Shown piece after piece: positions 18,793 to 27,063 of a DNA stretch of 64,000 nt. The DNA is from Rhodospirillales bacterium (GTDB lineage: Bacteria > Pseudomonadota > Alphaproteobacteria > Rhodospirillales > Thalassospiraceae): contig JAHQVT010000010.1 in assembly GCA_019634165.1 (NCBI GenBank), forward strand, positions 124,001 to 188,000, given 5' to 3'. The notes under the pieces were generated by a model. The model ran no database searches. It was not told the origin of the DNA and was given only the letters and a program-made list of their open reading frames with translations. Position 1 is the stretch's first letter. Each line of letters begins with the position of its first letter. A program made the position numbers and the translations under genes.

Positions 18793-19440
18793 ATGAATCA
18801 CTCTGTTTCAAACGGAATTTCTTCCTCGGTGCATAATGACCGTATCCGTGTCGACCTTCAGCTCATCGCTGACATGGTTGAACCAGGAACACGAGTGCTT
18901 GATATCGGGTGTAGCGATGGCGAACTTCTGGGCTATCTGACCCGCACCAAAAATGTTGATGGTCGTGGGCTGGAACTGTCCAACGAAGGGGTGCGCAATT
19001 GCGTCGCGCAGGGGCTTCCTGTGATGCAGGGGGATGCTGACCGCGACTTGGGTGATTACCCCGACGGTGCGTTTGATTACGCGATTCTAAGCCAAACCTT
19101 GCAGGCAACCCATCGGCCCAAGGAAGTCTTGTCGGAATTGCTGCGCATCGGCAACAAGGCCATTGTTTCCTTCCCGAATTTTGGCCATTGGCGGGCGCGG
19201 TTTGATTTGATGTTCCGTGGCCGGATGCCGCAAAACCCGAACCTTCCGATCATGTGGTATGAAACACCCAACATCCATTTCTGCACCGTACGCGACTTCG
19301 TTGCCATGTGCGATGAAATGGGTGTGCGGATCGAACGGTCGATGGTGCTTAATGAAAGTGGCTCAAAAGTAAGCTCGGACGGCCATTCACGCTTTGCCAA
19401 TTTCTTTGGCAATCAAGCGCTTTTCATGCTGAGCAAATAA
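18793..19440 (+). CDS. metW: Methionine biosynthesis protein MetW
   Basis: A 215-residue protein with a class I methyltransferase fold. The SAM-binding motif is VLDIGCSDGELL (about residues 34-45), and family blocks SFPNFGHWRAR and TPNIHFCTVRDF follow. MetW partners MetX in alphaproteobacteria and appears to support homoserine acylation; its methylation target, if any, is unknown. An upstream TTG overlaps the metX stop, but the ATG at 18793 is the better start. No terminator is evident after it. Confidence 0.92.
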   Translation: MNHSVSNGISSSVHNDRIRVDLQLIADMVEPGTRVLDIGCSDGELLGYLTRTKNVDGRGLELSNEGVRNCVAQGLPVMQGDADRDLGDYPDGAFDYAILSQTLQATHRPKEVLSELLRIGNKAIVSFPNFGHWRARFDLMFRGRMPQNPNLPIMWYETPNIHFCTVRDFVAMCDEMGVRIERSMVLNESGSKVSSDGHSRFANFFGNQALFMLSK

Positions 19441-19583
19441 ATCCACTTTCGATTACTCGCAAACCAAACACCTCACCTTTTGGTTGAATTAGACATAATT
19501 GCATATACAATCCTTGGGCGCCGCATTCGCAGGCCTGCCTGATCGATTTGCCGTTCCCAAAGCGGAGCGCGATCACCTGAAGT

Positions 19584-19599
19584 CAGGGTGATCACCCTG
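19584..19599. promoter_or_regulatory. Perfect 16-bp palindrome before lipoprotein gene
   Basis: CAGGGTGATCACCCTG is a perfect palindrome 69 bases upstream of the lipoprotein start. A further GATCACC just to its left (19571-19577) forms a second inverted pairing with GGTGATC. No U-run follows, so an operator is more likely than a terminator for metW. Confidence 0.4.
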
Positions 19600-19668
19600 T
19601 CAGAGCCCGAATGTCACAAATGCGCTGCTGTCACGTCAACAGGCTGTCATTCATCCAAGGGGGCACAC

Positions 19669-20505
19669 ATGGCATTCCGTGATTTTGCATCCAGAACACT
19701 GATCATCTGTTTCGTCGGGCTTCTTAGCGCCTGTTCCCAAAAGGCCGAGATGCTGAAACTTTCAGCAACGCAGTTTGGCACAGCAACAGAATCCGCATTT
19801 GATGCCTTTGAAGAAGCAAAGAGTTTGCAGTTTGCTGCTTTTCCAAAATCAGCAGATGCGAAACGCACTGAGTTTCTTAACAATATGGACGCGTTTACAA
19901 GTGCAGTAACACCGTCAAACGTTGAGATGCTTGTTGACCGGGATGCCGCAACAAGTAGCAGCGACCCCAGCGCGGCATGGCGGGCAACTTTGGCCGACCT
20001 GCGTAAGCAATATCAGGAATTTATCGCGATTTTTGACAATATCGAAGGCGGCTCCGCCCTTGGCGCATCTGCGGTCACAGAATCCGGTCCGATACTTGAA
20101 AAACTGCGCACACAGCTTGCAACCATTACCAAAAACCTGACGCAGAACCCGCCGCAATTTCTTAAAAAGCGTGCGACGCTGATTGCGCAGTTAAATGCCA
20201 TCCGCGATGACAAATCCGATGATGCTGAATCAAAGAATCTTCGTTACGAAATGTGGCTGCAAAGTTGGCAAGCCTTGATGACGTCAGAGCAAGAACTGCA
20301 AACAAATACCCTTCGTCATTTTGTCTCGGCATCCAAACTTGGCGAAAAGCTGCAAGGCCAAGTTGATAACTACGCCAAGCTTGATGTGGCATCGCTCATA
20401 CAGGCTGTGGAACAGGGGATTACGCTTGTCGATAACATCAATAATCTCACCCCACAGGAAGTGTTGACGCAAAGCACAAACCTTATTGAAACCGCAACGC
20501 AGTAA
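19669..20505 (+). CDS. Uncharacterised lipoprotein
   Basis: A 278-residue lipoprotein that I do not recognise. The signal sequence (1-21) ends with lipobox LLSAC, Cys22. The mature part is almost wholly helical and polar, with long amphipathic stretches (for example about 150-185 and 205-260) and no catalytic motif. The ATG at 19669 is preceded by AAGGGGG, which rejects the longer in-frame start at 19588. A coiled-coil gene follows after 14 bases, so the two are probably co-transcribed and may act together in the envelope. A 16-bp palindrome stands upstream. Confidence 0.7.
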   Translation: MAFRDFASRTLIICFVGLLSACSQKAEMLKLSATQFGTATESAFDAFEEAKSLQFAAFPKSADAKRTEFLNNMDAFTSAVTPSNVEMLVDRDAATSSSDPSAAWRATLADLRKQYQEFIAIFDNIEGGSALGASAVTESGPILEKLRTQLATITKNLTQNPPQFLKKRATLIAQLNAIRDDKSDDAESKNLRYEMWLQSWQALMTSEQELQTNTLRHFVSASKLGEKLQGQVDNYAKLDVASLIQAVEQGITLVDNINNLTPQEVLTQSTNLIETATQ

Positions 20506-20519
20506 AAAGGGAGGCCGAT

Positions 20520-20807
20520 ATGTCCGACAATCTCAACAAACTGATCGCCGAGGCCAGACTTGCTTACCAGAATGCGGAAGTCGCATTTCAATCTGCAGAC
20601 ATCAATCAAGCAGCAGCGCTTCAGCCGAAAGTCGACGAAGCCCGTAATTTGGTCGAAAAACTTGAAGCCCAACAACTTAAAGACGGGGTTGTCATCACGG
20701 ATGCCGATGTCGCAAAGATGAAAGAGCTGCGCGATGAGATCAACGATGCAGCAATGCTACAACAAGGATTGACCAAGCTGATTTCTATCCTTGTTAGCTT
20801 TGTCTAA
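20520..20807 (+). CDS. Small coiled-coil protein of unknown function
   Basis: A 95-residue, almost entirely helical protein rich in Ala, Glu, Gln and Lys, with heptad-like spacing over about residues 5-80 and a hydrophobic end LTKLISILVSFV. There is no signal peptide. A strong ribosome site GGGAGG precedes the ATG. Directly follows the lipoprotein gene, with which it probably forms a two-gene operon. No family recognised. Confidence 0.65.
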   Translation: MSDNLNKLIAEARLAYQNAEVAFQSADINQAAALQPKVDEARNLVEKLEAQQLKDGVVITDADVAKMKELRDEINDAAMLQQGLTKLISILVSFV

Positions 20808-20875
20808 AGCGCATCAAGGCTCATATCTAGGCTGGTGTTCAGGTTCTAATCTGAGAGAATTTAACGTTGGCTGGC

Positions 20876-21334
20876 TTACTTACCGTTCCACCGATCGGCA
20901 TCGGCATCATCAGATGCCTTTGCCGTGACCCATTTATCACCCTCTGACGTTTCTTCACGTTTCCAGAACGGTGCGCGGGTTTTCAAAAAATCCATAATAA
21001 AGTCACAGGCCTCAAACGCCGCGCGGCGATGGGCGGAAAGTGCGATCACCAGAACAATCCGCTCACCGGGTAACATCCGACCAAAACGATGGACAATGCG
21101 AATGCCATCAAGCGGCCAACGCTGTGATGCCTCATCGGCGATCTTTTCAAGTTCGCGTTCAGTCATGCCCGGATAATGGTCCAAGGTGAGTGCAGACACC
21201 TGATCGCCGCCATGAAGGTCACGCACCAATCCAACAAAGCTGACAGCCGCACCAATATCGGTTCGCCCATCAGTCAGGGCAAAAAGCTCTGCCCCTGCAT
21301 CGAAATCATCTTGCTGAACGGATACGCGTGCCAT
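20876..21334 (-). CDS. moaE: Molybdopterin synthase catalytic subunit MoaE
   Basis: A 152-residue protein that transfers sulfur from MoaD thiocarboxylate to precursor Z in molybdopterin synthesis. Family blocks FVGLVRD, LDHYPGM, VHRFGRMLPGE and the catalytic-lysine region KTRAPFWKRE are all present. The ATG at 21334 has an AAAGGTGG ribosome site; an in-frame TTG at 21367 is less likely. It lies 35 bases after pgsA. In many relatives moaD sits between these two genes, but there is no room for it here. Confidence 0.93.
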   Translation of the reverse strand: MARVSVQQDDFDAGAELFALTDGRTDIGAAVSFVGLVRDLHGGDQVSALTLDHYPGMTERELEKIADEASQRWPLDGIRIVHRFGRMLPGERIVLVIALSAHRRAAFEACDFIMDFLKTRAPFWKREETSEGDKWVTAKASDDADADRWNGK

Positions 21335-21369
21335 CGTCGCCACCTTTGGGTCGTGATAGGAGGCCAACC

Positions 21370-21921
21370 TTAATCGAGGTATTTAAGCCCCGTGCGCAGG
21401 TAAATGTAACCGGTCTGAACCGTTACGATACCGGCAATCCACAGCAGAATATCACCAATCAGGATCGACGGGATTAATTCCGGCGATGCATCACCAACCA
21501 AAAGGAAGCCAATCGCCAAAATCTGGGCCGTGGTCTTCCATTTTGCAAGCACGGTTACGGGCAATGGAACCTTAAGCTCCGCCAGATGTTCGCGCAGACC
21601 AGAAACCATGATCTCGCGGCACATAATGATCACGGCAGGCAGTACGGAAAGACCGGCAATCCGATCAAACGACACCATCATCATCAAGGCTGCTGCAACC
21701 AGCAACTTGTCCGCAATCGGATCAAGGAAACGGCCAAGTGGGGAAACCACATTCATACTGCGCGCAAGATAGCCATCAAAGAAATCTGTCACACCGGCAA
21801 AAGCAAACAGCGCAAAGCCAATCCAGTTGCCTGCCGGGCCGTCAATGTAAAACGATGCGACCAGTGCTGGGATCACAACAATGCGCGACAAAGTCAGCAG
21901 ATTGGGAATCTGGTTTTTCAT
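21370..21921 (-). CDS. pgsA: Phosphatidylglycerophosphate synthase
   Basis: A 183-residue membrane enzyme that makes phosphatidylglycerophosphate from CDP-diacylglycerol and glycerol 3-phosphate. The CDP-alcohol phosphotransferase signature D-x2-DG-x2-AR-x8-G-x3-D-x3-D is intact (TDFFDGYLAR to GRFLDPIADK, about residues 46-75). Several membrane helices are predicted and length is typical. It lies between uvrC and moaE in a leftward run, 142 bases after uvrC. Confidence 0.93.
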   Translation of the reverse strand: MKNQIPNLLTLSRIVVIPALVASFYIDGPAGNWIGFALFAFAGVTDFFDGYLARSMNVVSPLGRFLDPIADKLLVAAALMMMVSFDRIAGLSVLPAVIIMCREIMVSGLREHLAELKVPLPVTVLAKWKTTAQILAIGFLLVGDASPELIPSILIGDILLWIAGIVTVQTGYIYLRTGLKYLD

Positions 21922-22063
21922 GGACAGGCCTGTTTTCGGATATTTACGGCGATGACTTTACGGCTTGAGACAATCATTAAAGCCTTGGCGCGCCAACCAC
22001 AAGGCTTGCGTGCCCGAATAGGCACAAGCCCTTCAATAAATGCTAAATTAGCCGGGTTTCGAT

Positions 22064-24001
22064 TTAATTTTCGCCATGGAAGTGATCGTAAATCTTACGT
22101 GCCAAAGCCGCACTGATCCCTTCGACGCCTTCCAAATCCGAAAGCCCGGCATCGGCAACCCCGCGCGCTGATCCGAAATGGTGTAACAACGCCTTTTTTC
22201 GCGCACCGCCAACACCCGGCACCGAATCCAGAACACTTTTACCAATCTGTTTGGCCCGTTTTGCCCGATGCGTGCCAATTGCCCAACGGTGGGCTTCATC
22301 ACGCAGACGCTGAATGAAATACAAAACCGGGTCTTTCATATCCAATCGCACAGGCGCCTTACCCGGAATATGCAGAACTTCCTTCCCGGCATTACGATCA
22401 ACCCCCTTGGCCACCCCAACCAGCATCACGTCTTCGATGCCAAGGTCTTCAAGAACTTCGCGCGCGACACCAAGCTGACCGAGACCACCATCAATTAAAC
22501 ACAGATCCGGCCATGTACCGTTTTCTCGGTCCGGGTCTTCTTTTTGCGCACGGGCAAAACGTCTGGTTAGAACTTCGCGCATCATGGCAAAGTCATCGCC
22601 CGGTGCGATGTCGGTTTTGATGTTGAATTTGCGATAGGCGTTTTTAATAAACCCTTCCGGCCCGGCGACAATCATCCCGCCGACCATATTGGTGCCTTGG
22701 GTGTGACTGTTATCGTAAACCTCTATGCGTTCCGGGATGCCTTCCAAATCAAGCTTATCTGCCAAATCTTCAAGCAGTTTACGCTGGGTTGCACTTTCGG
22801 CCATGCGACGCCCAAGGGCGTCCTTGGCATTGGTCAGGGCATGCTCAACCAGTTTGCGTTTACCACCGCGCTTTGGCACCACAAGTTCAATCTTGCGGTT
22901 ATTGTTGATGCCAAGCGCACTTTCGACCAGTTCCTGCCCTTCGATTTCGTGGGATAGGAAAATCTGCTTGGGGGCTGGCTTATCTGCATAAAACTGCCCC
23001 ACAAAGGCCGACAGGATTTCCGGGATTTCAGCAGATTGTTCATGGCGCGGGAAATAGGACCGATTGCCATAGTTTGACCCCGACCGGAAAAAGAACACCT
23101 GAACACAGCTTTGCCCGCCCTCGTGATGCAGGGCAATCACATCGGCCTCTTCAACGCCTTCAAGATTAATGTCCTGATGGGATCGGGTTTGGCTTAGCGC
23201 ACGAATACGGTCGCGATACATCGCGGCTTGTTCAAACGCCATCTTTTCCGATGCATCCATCATATCAGCTTCAAGCTGCTTAAGGATTTTCTGGCTACGC
23301 CCGGTCAGGAAATCGCGGCAAATATCGACAAGCCCGTCATATTCCGGTTTGGAAATTCGATCGACACAGGGTGCAGCACAACGTTTGATTTGATACAGCA
23401 AACAAGGACGCGACCGGTTGGAAAACACCGCATCCGTACAGGACCGCAGCAAAAACGCGCGTTGCAGATGGTTAATCGTATTGTTAACCGCCCAGGCGGA
23501 TGCAAATGGACCAAAACAACTGCCGTCTTTTGCCCGCGCCCCACGATGTTTCACAATCCGTGGGTAATCATGATCTTCGGTAATCAGGATATAGGGAAAG
23601 CTTTTATCGTCACGCAGCAAAATATTGTAGCGCGGCTTCAGCTTCTTGATCAGGTTGGATTCAAGAAGAAGGGCTTCGGCCTCGGTGTGGGTGGTAATGA
23701 TCTCCATCCGGACCGTTTGGGCAACCATCCGCGCGATCCGCAGCGGCAACTGCATGATCCGCGTATAGGACACCACCCGTTTTTTAAGGTTCTTGGCCTT
23801 GCCGACATATAAAACCCGCTCCTTGTCATCCAGCATCCGATAGACGCCCGGTGAACCCGGCATGGTTTTCAGGGCATGCTTGACCGCCTCAACGCCACGT
23901 GCTGCACCTCCTTCGGCTTTATCACCGTCAAGTGACAAGCCGATTTCCCGTTTTGGGGTCTCATCCCCGGTCGGAATTTCGGAGGAAACAGGCGGCTTCA
24001 T
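22064..24001 (-). CDS. uvrC: UvrABC excinuclease subunit C
   Basis: A 645-residue nucleotide-excision repair nuclease. Domains in order are a GIY-YIG nuclease (SPGVYRM to LYVGKAKNLKKRV, about 50-75) for the 3' incision, a UVR domain (about 240-275) that contacts UvrB, an RNase-H-like domain (EVYDNSH, DLCLIDGGLGQL) for the 5' incision, and C-terminal helix-hairpin-helix repeats (SVPGVGGARKKALL). The ATG at 24001 is preferred to the longer start at 24031. A CRP-like site lies just upstream. An imperfect hairpin near 22005-22032 might end the transcript. Confidence 0.96.
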   Translation of the reverse strand: MKPPVSSEIPTGDETPKREIGLSLDGDKAEGGAARGVEAVKHALKTMPGSPGVYRMLDDKERVLYVGKAKNLKKRVVSYTRIMQLPLRIARMVAQTVRMEIITTHTEAEALLLESNLIKKLKPRYNILLRDDKSFPYILITEDHDYPRIVKHRGARAKDGSCFGPFASAWAVNNTINHLQRAFLLRSCTDAVFSNRSRPCLLYQIKRCAAPCVDRISKPEYDGLVDICRDFLTGRSQKILKQLEADMMDASEKMAFEQAAMYRDRIRALSQTRSHQDINLEGVEEADVIALHHEGGQSCVQVFFFRSGSNYGNRSYFPRHEQSAEIPEILSAFVGQFYADKPAPKQIFLSHEIEGQELVESALGINNNRKIELVVPKRGGKRKLVEHALTNAKDALGRRMAESATQRKLLEDLADKLDLEGIPERIEVYDNSHTQGTNMVGGMIVAGPEGFIKNAYRKFNIKTDIAPGDDFAMMREVLTRRFARAQKEDPDRENGTWPDLCLIDGGLGQLGVAREVLEDLGIEDVMLVGVAKGVDRNAGKEVLHIPGKAPVRLDMKDPVLYFIQRLRDEAHRWAIGTHRAKRAKQIGKSVLDSVPGVGGARKKALLHHFGSARGVADAGLSDLEGVEGISAALARKIYDHFHGEN

Positions 24002-24038
24002 CAAAGGCACTCCACAATCGTACAAATACATCCAAAGT

Positions 24039-24054
24039 TGTGACGGCTGTCACA
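24039..24054. promoter_or_regulatory. CRP-like binding site upstream of uvrC
   Basis: TGTGACGGCTGTCACA matches the CRP consensus TGTGA-N6-TCACA at all ten fixed positions, with perfect dyad symmetry of the outer six bases. It is centred about 45 bases before the uvrC ATG, which would place it near or over the promoter. Regulation by a CRP/FNR-family protein is inference. Confidence 0.45.
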
Positions 24055-24441
24055 GCGGGGCGGAACTTTGGAACATAGCTGAAAAGATTAACATCACAAC
24101 AGCGCCAGAAGGAATCGCCCTTGAAAAAAGATGTCCACCAAGACTGTGGATAACTATGTGGGTAATGGGGGGGTGACTTCCTGCACCCCTTGAGAGTCTT
24201 AACGTTCTGTGAAGTGCCCAAATATTGAGCAAAACAGTTAAGTCATTGATTTAATTAAATAATTTTACTGTCAACCTGAAATCAATTGGTAATACTGCCG
24301 TAAAAAATGAATATTTCCCTTTGATTCCAACTCGTCAAATGCTTGTGCATAAGGATATTTACGATTCGCCCTAGAGGAATCACAGAGTCCCATCATATGA
24401 CGAATTTAAAAAGTAAATTTTTTGCCGAAATTCGCCATGAA
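24055..24441. other. AT-rich uvrC-folB spacer with DnaA-box-like pair
   Basis: This non-coding stretch holds a perfect DnaA 9-mer (TTATCCACA on the minus strand) at 24145-24153. A one-mismatch copy in the same orientation lies at 24157-24165, and a very AT-rich block at about 24225-24330 resembles an unwinding element. An AATTGGTAATA half-site lies near 24282. Plus-strand reading frames crossing into folB are antisense shadows. The usual alphaproteobacterial origin neighbours (hemE, dnaA, parAB, gidA) are not present. Confidence 0.35.
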
Positions 24442-24882
24442 TTAGCGGGCGATATTGTGCCGCTCAATTTCGACCCCGACCGCCGAGACGTCTTCAAAAA
24501 CGTCGAGCTTTTCAACCCGGACGATCACTTTGCGGACCCGGGTATCGGCCAAACACATATCGGCCAATTTTTCCCCAAGGGTTTCCACAAGGTTCACATG
24601 ACCATCTTGGCAAATGCGGCGAGTGCCGACCACAAGGTCCTCGTAACTCAGAACCGTCGTGATATCGTCGTTTTGAACGCCATCACCTTCCAGTACTGCC
24701 AGATCAAGATTGATCCGGACACGCTGCGGGGCTTCTTTTTCATGGTCATACACACCGATTGACGTATGCATCACCATGTCGCGAACGAAAACGCGGCGCA
24801 GGCTGCCAACCAATTCTGCATGGGGCAGATCGGCAAATGGCAATGTCGTAATTTTGGCATCCTGTTTAAGGCCTGCGGTCAT
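24442..24882 (-). CDS. folB: Dihydroneopterin aldolase
   Basis: A 146-residue FolB-family protein. After a variable N-terminus of about 28 residues the fold begins with RVFVRDMVMHTSIGVYDHEK, whose IGVYxHE pattern is the pterin-binding signature. The conserved VLSYEDLV, NLVETLGEKLAD and VRVEKLD blocks follow. It forms folate precursors by cleaving dihydroneopterin. A pteridine-reductase-like SDR gene ends about 100 bases upstream on the same strand, supporting a shared pterin pathway. Confidence 0.88.
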   Translation of the reverse strand: MTAGLKQDAKITTLPFADLPHAELVGSLRRVFVRDMVMHTSIGVYDHEKEAPQRVRINLDLAVLEGDGVQNDDITTVLSYEDLVVGTRRICQDGHVNLVETLGEKLADMCLADTRVRKVIVRVEKLDVFEDVSAVGVEIERHNIAR

Positions 24883-24984
24883 ATTCCGGTCTTCCTTGTG
24901 CTGCTTTCTGGCATGGGTCTCTCTGCTGCACCATGCACGTCCGGCCCGATGTTTGGCATCGATGTCTGATCGTGATGCCCGACA

Positions 24985-25755
24985 TCATTCTATTGGCTTA
25001 TCGTTTTCGCCACTGGGCGCCCAATCAAGGTGCTGCCCGCCGTCAAGGGCTAACATTTGCCCGGTGATGGCCGGTGCGGCAAGGAAAAATCGAACCGCGT
25101 CGCAAATCTCTTGCGGGTTTGTCCCTACTTTCAGGGGTGTTTTCGCACATTGCTGATCGAAAACTTCCTGTGTTTGCCGTGTACTAGGCAGTGCCGGTCC
25201 CGGTCCAATCGCATTGACACGAATTTTTGGCGCAAGTGCGAGTGCAAGGGTCTGAGTCAGAGCCCAAAGCCCGGCTTTGGACAATGTATAGGTCATGAAA
25301 TGCGGGTTCAGATTCCATACCCGCTGATCAATCAGATTAATAATCGTGCCCTGACAGTCCTCGGGAAGGCGTTTGGCAAATTCCTGTGACAGGACGAATG
25401 GTGCCCGTAAATTGGCCTCCATATGAAGGTCCCAACTTTCACGCGTTGCACTGTTCACATCATCATATTCAAAGGTCGATGCATTATTGATCAACACCCC
25501 GATTGGGCCAAGGGCGGCTTGTGCTTCGCGGATGATGCGATGGGTTTCTTCTTCTTTCGCAAGATAGGCCGAAACCACACAGCTACGCTGACCAAGTGTG
25601 CGGATTTCATCGGCAAGCTGATCGGCATCTTTGCGTGAATGATGACAATGCAACGCCACGTCATAACCGTTTTTGGCCAGATCAAGGGCCAGAACCCGAC
25701 CAATGCGTTTTGCCGCACCTGTTATCAAAACCGTTTTGGGCAATTGACCTGTCAT
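24985..25755 (-). CDS. Pteridine reductase-like short-chain dehydrogenase
   Basis: A 256-residue Rossmann-fold SDR. The cofactor motif TGAAKRIG is at about 13-20 with an HHSRK segment after strand 2 suggesting NADPH, then NNAS and the catalytic YTLSK. The usual catalytic Ser is replaced by Asp in NLIDQRV, a feature of pteridine reductases such as FolM/PTR1. Its position next to folB fits dihydromonapterin or dihydrofolate reduction. FolM is the best guess, but other SDR substrates are possible. Confidence 0.78.
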   Translation of the reverse strand: MTGQLPKTVLITGAAKRIGRVLALDLAKNGYDVALHCHHSRKDADQLADEIRTLGQRSCVVSAYLAKEEETHRIIREAQAALGPIGVLINNASTFEYDDVNSATRESWDLHMEANLRAPFVLSQEFAKRLPEDCQGTIINLIDQRVWNLNPHFMTYTLSKAGLWALTQTLALALAPKIRVNAIGPGPALPSTRQTQEVFDQQCAKTPLKVGTNPQEICDAVRFFLAAPAITGQMLALDGGQHLDWAPSGENDKPIE

Positions 25756-25803
25756 TGCTTTTTGATCCTATACTCGACCTGCTCACACGCTTCGTGGAAT
25801 GAT

Positions 25804-26766
25804 CTATGCGACAACAAGTTGAAAAACATAGACCAAATAGGCAATCACGAATGCGATGCCGGTAACACGTGAAATCTTGCGAAATGCATATGCAAGTCCC
25901 AGCAAAACAGCTGTCACCGCCAGCATTATCCAAAGGTCTGACGTCAAAATCTGATCTGGAACCGGGATTGGCGTAATCAGCGATACGCCGCCGATAATAA
26001 CCAAAAGGTTCAACAGGTTCGACCCAAATACGTTCCCCAACGCGACATCTGAATGCCCGCGGAATGCCGCCACCATTGATGCCGCAAGTTCCGGAAGGGA
26101 TGTGCCAAACGCTACCAATGTCAAACCAATGACGGCTTCGGACACCCCATATCTGCGGGCCACGGCCACACCACCATCCACCAGCCACTCTGCACCAAAC
26201 ATCAAAGCAACAATACCAATTGCAGTTGCGATGATCGGTTTTGTCCACCCTTTTGGTTTCGCTCCGACTTCATCGACTTCATCTTTGTGCAGCTCAGTGG
26301 CATGACTTGGGGTGTTTTTGTCATGCTGATAGGTGAAGTACCAAATCGCGGCCAACACACAAAGCATCAAGGCCCCGGCCCAACGCTCAATCACACCAAA
26401 CAGGCAAAGCGCAATAAACAATACAGTACCAAGCAACATGGTGCCGCCGTCGCGCACCACCGTCACGCGTCTTGCGGCAATCGGCTTAAGGATCGCAACC
26501 GTTCCAAGGATCAGAAGAATATTGGCAATATTGGATCCCACCACATTGCCCATTGCAATATCGGCAGTCCCTTTTAACGACGCATTCAATGATACGACAA
26601 ATTCGGGGGCAGACGTGCCCGCTGCAACAATCGTCAAACCAACAATGACCTTAGACACCCCAAGTAACAGGGCAAGACCAACAGCACCCCTTACAATGAA
26701 TTCGCCACCAGCGGTCAAAAGGATGAGACCTGCGATAATCTGAATATAAGGGATAAGCTGTTCCAA
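25804..26766 (-). CDS. Calcium/sodium antiporter (CaCA family)
   Basis: A 320-residue inner-membrane antiporter with about ten helices in two inverted repeats. Each repeat has the alpha-motif: AAGTSAPEFVVSLNAS (about 47-62) and AFGTSLPELAASM (about 218-230), followed by conserved GNVVGSN / GNVFGSN ion-binding segments. This is the YrbG-type K+-independent Ca2+/Na+ exchanger pattern. A cytoplasmic loop of about 30 polar residues separates the halves. It stands alone, 48 bases after the SDR gene. Confidence 0.9.
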   Translation of the reverse strand: MEQLIPYIQIIAGLILLTAGGEFIVRGAVGLALLLGVSKVIVGLTIVAAGTSAPEFVVSLNASLKGTADIAMGNVVGSNIANILLILGTVAILKPIAARRVTVVRDGGTMLLGTVLFIALCLFGVIERWAGALMLCVLAAIWYFTYQHDKNTPSHATELHKDEVDEVGAKPKGWTKPIIATAIGIVALMFGAEWLVDGGVAVARRYGVSEAVIGLTLVAFGTSLPELAASMVAAFRGHSDVALGNVFGSNLLNLLVIIGGVSLITPIPVPDQILTSDLWIMLAVTAVLLGLAYAFRKISRVTGIAFVIAYLVYVFQLVVA

Positions 26767-27063
26767 GATGTGTGGCTCGTATTGGCTATCGTTTAAATCT
26801 GCGCCCGATCAGGCCCGCGGAACATGGCATTTGACACCCCGAATGGCAAGCCATCAGGCGATGACATTTATCATACGGTCTAACCATGCTGCTTTTTAAG
26901 ACCTTTTATAATTCACGCGCCGCCAACTTTGGTTCAGATCATATCCTTATGCTGTAATTACGCGATTTGAGGTAAAATTCCGCACGACTGGCATGGTTAT
27001 TTTCGCTATCGTGGTAATCTTGTTGTTTTCAGTAATTTACAGCCTGTCGGATTGTTATTGACC

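Noticed and set aside
24055..24441. Chromosomal replication origin
   Set aside because: Two DnaA-like boxes and AT-richness are suggestive but too few, and none of the usual origin-adjacent genes is present; kept only as a finding to test.
24343..24762. 139-codon plus-strand frame crossing the uvrC-folB spacer
   Set aside because: Most of it is antisense to folB, and the non-overlapping part has no ribosome site or domain.
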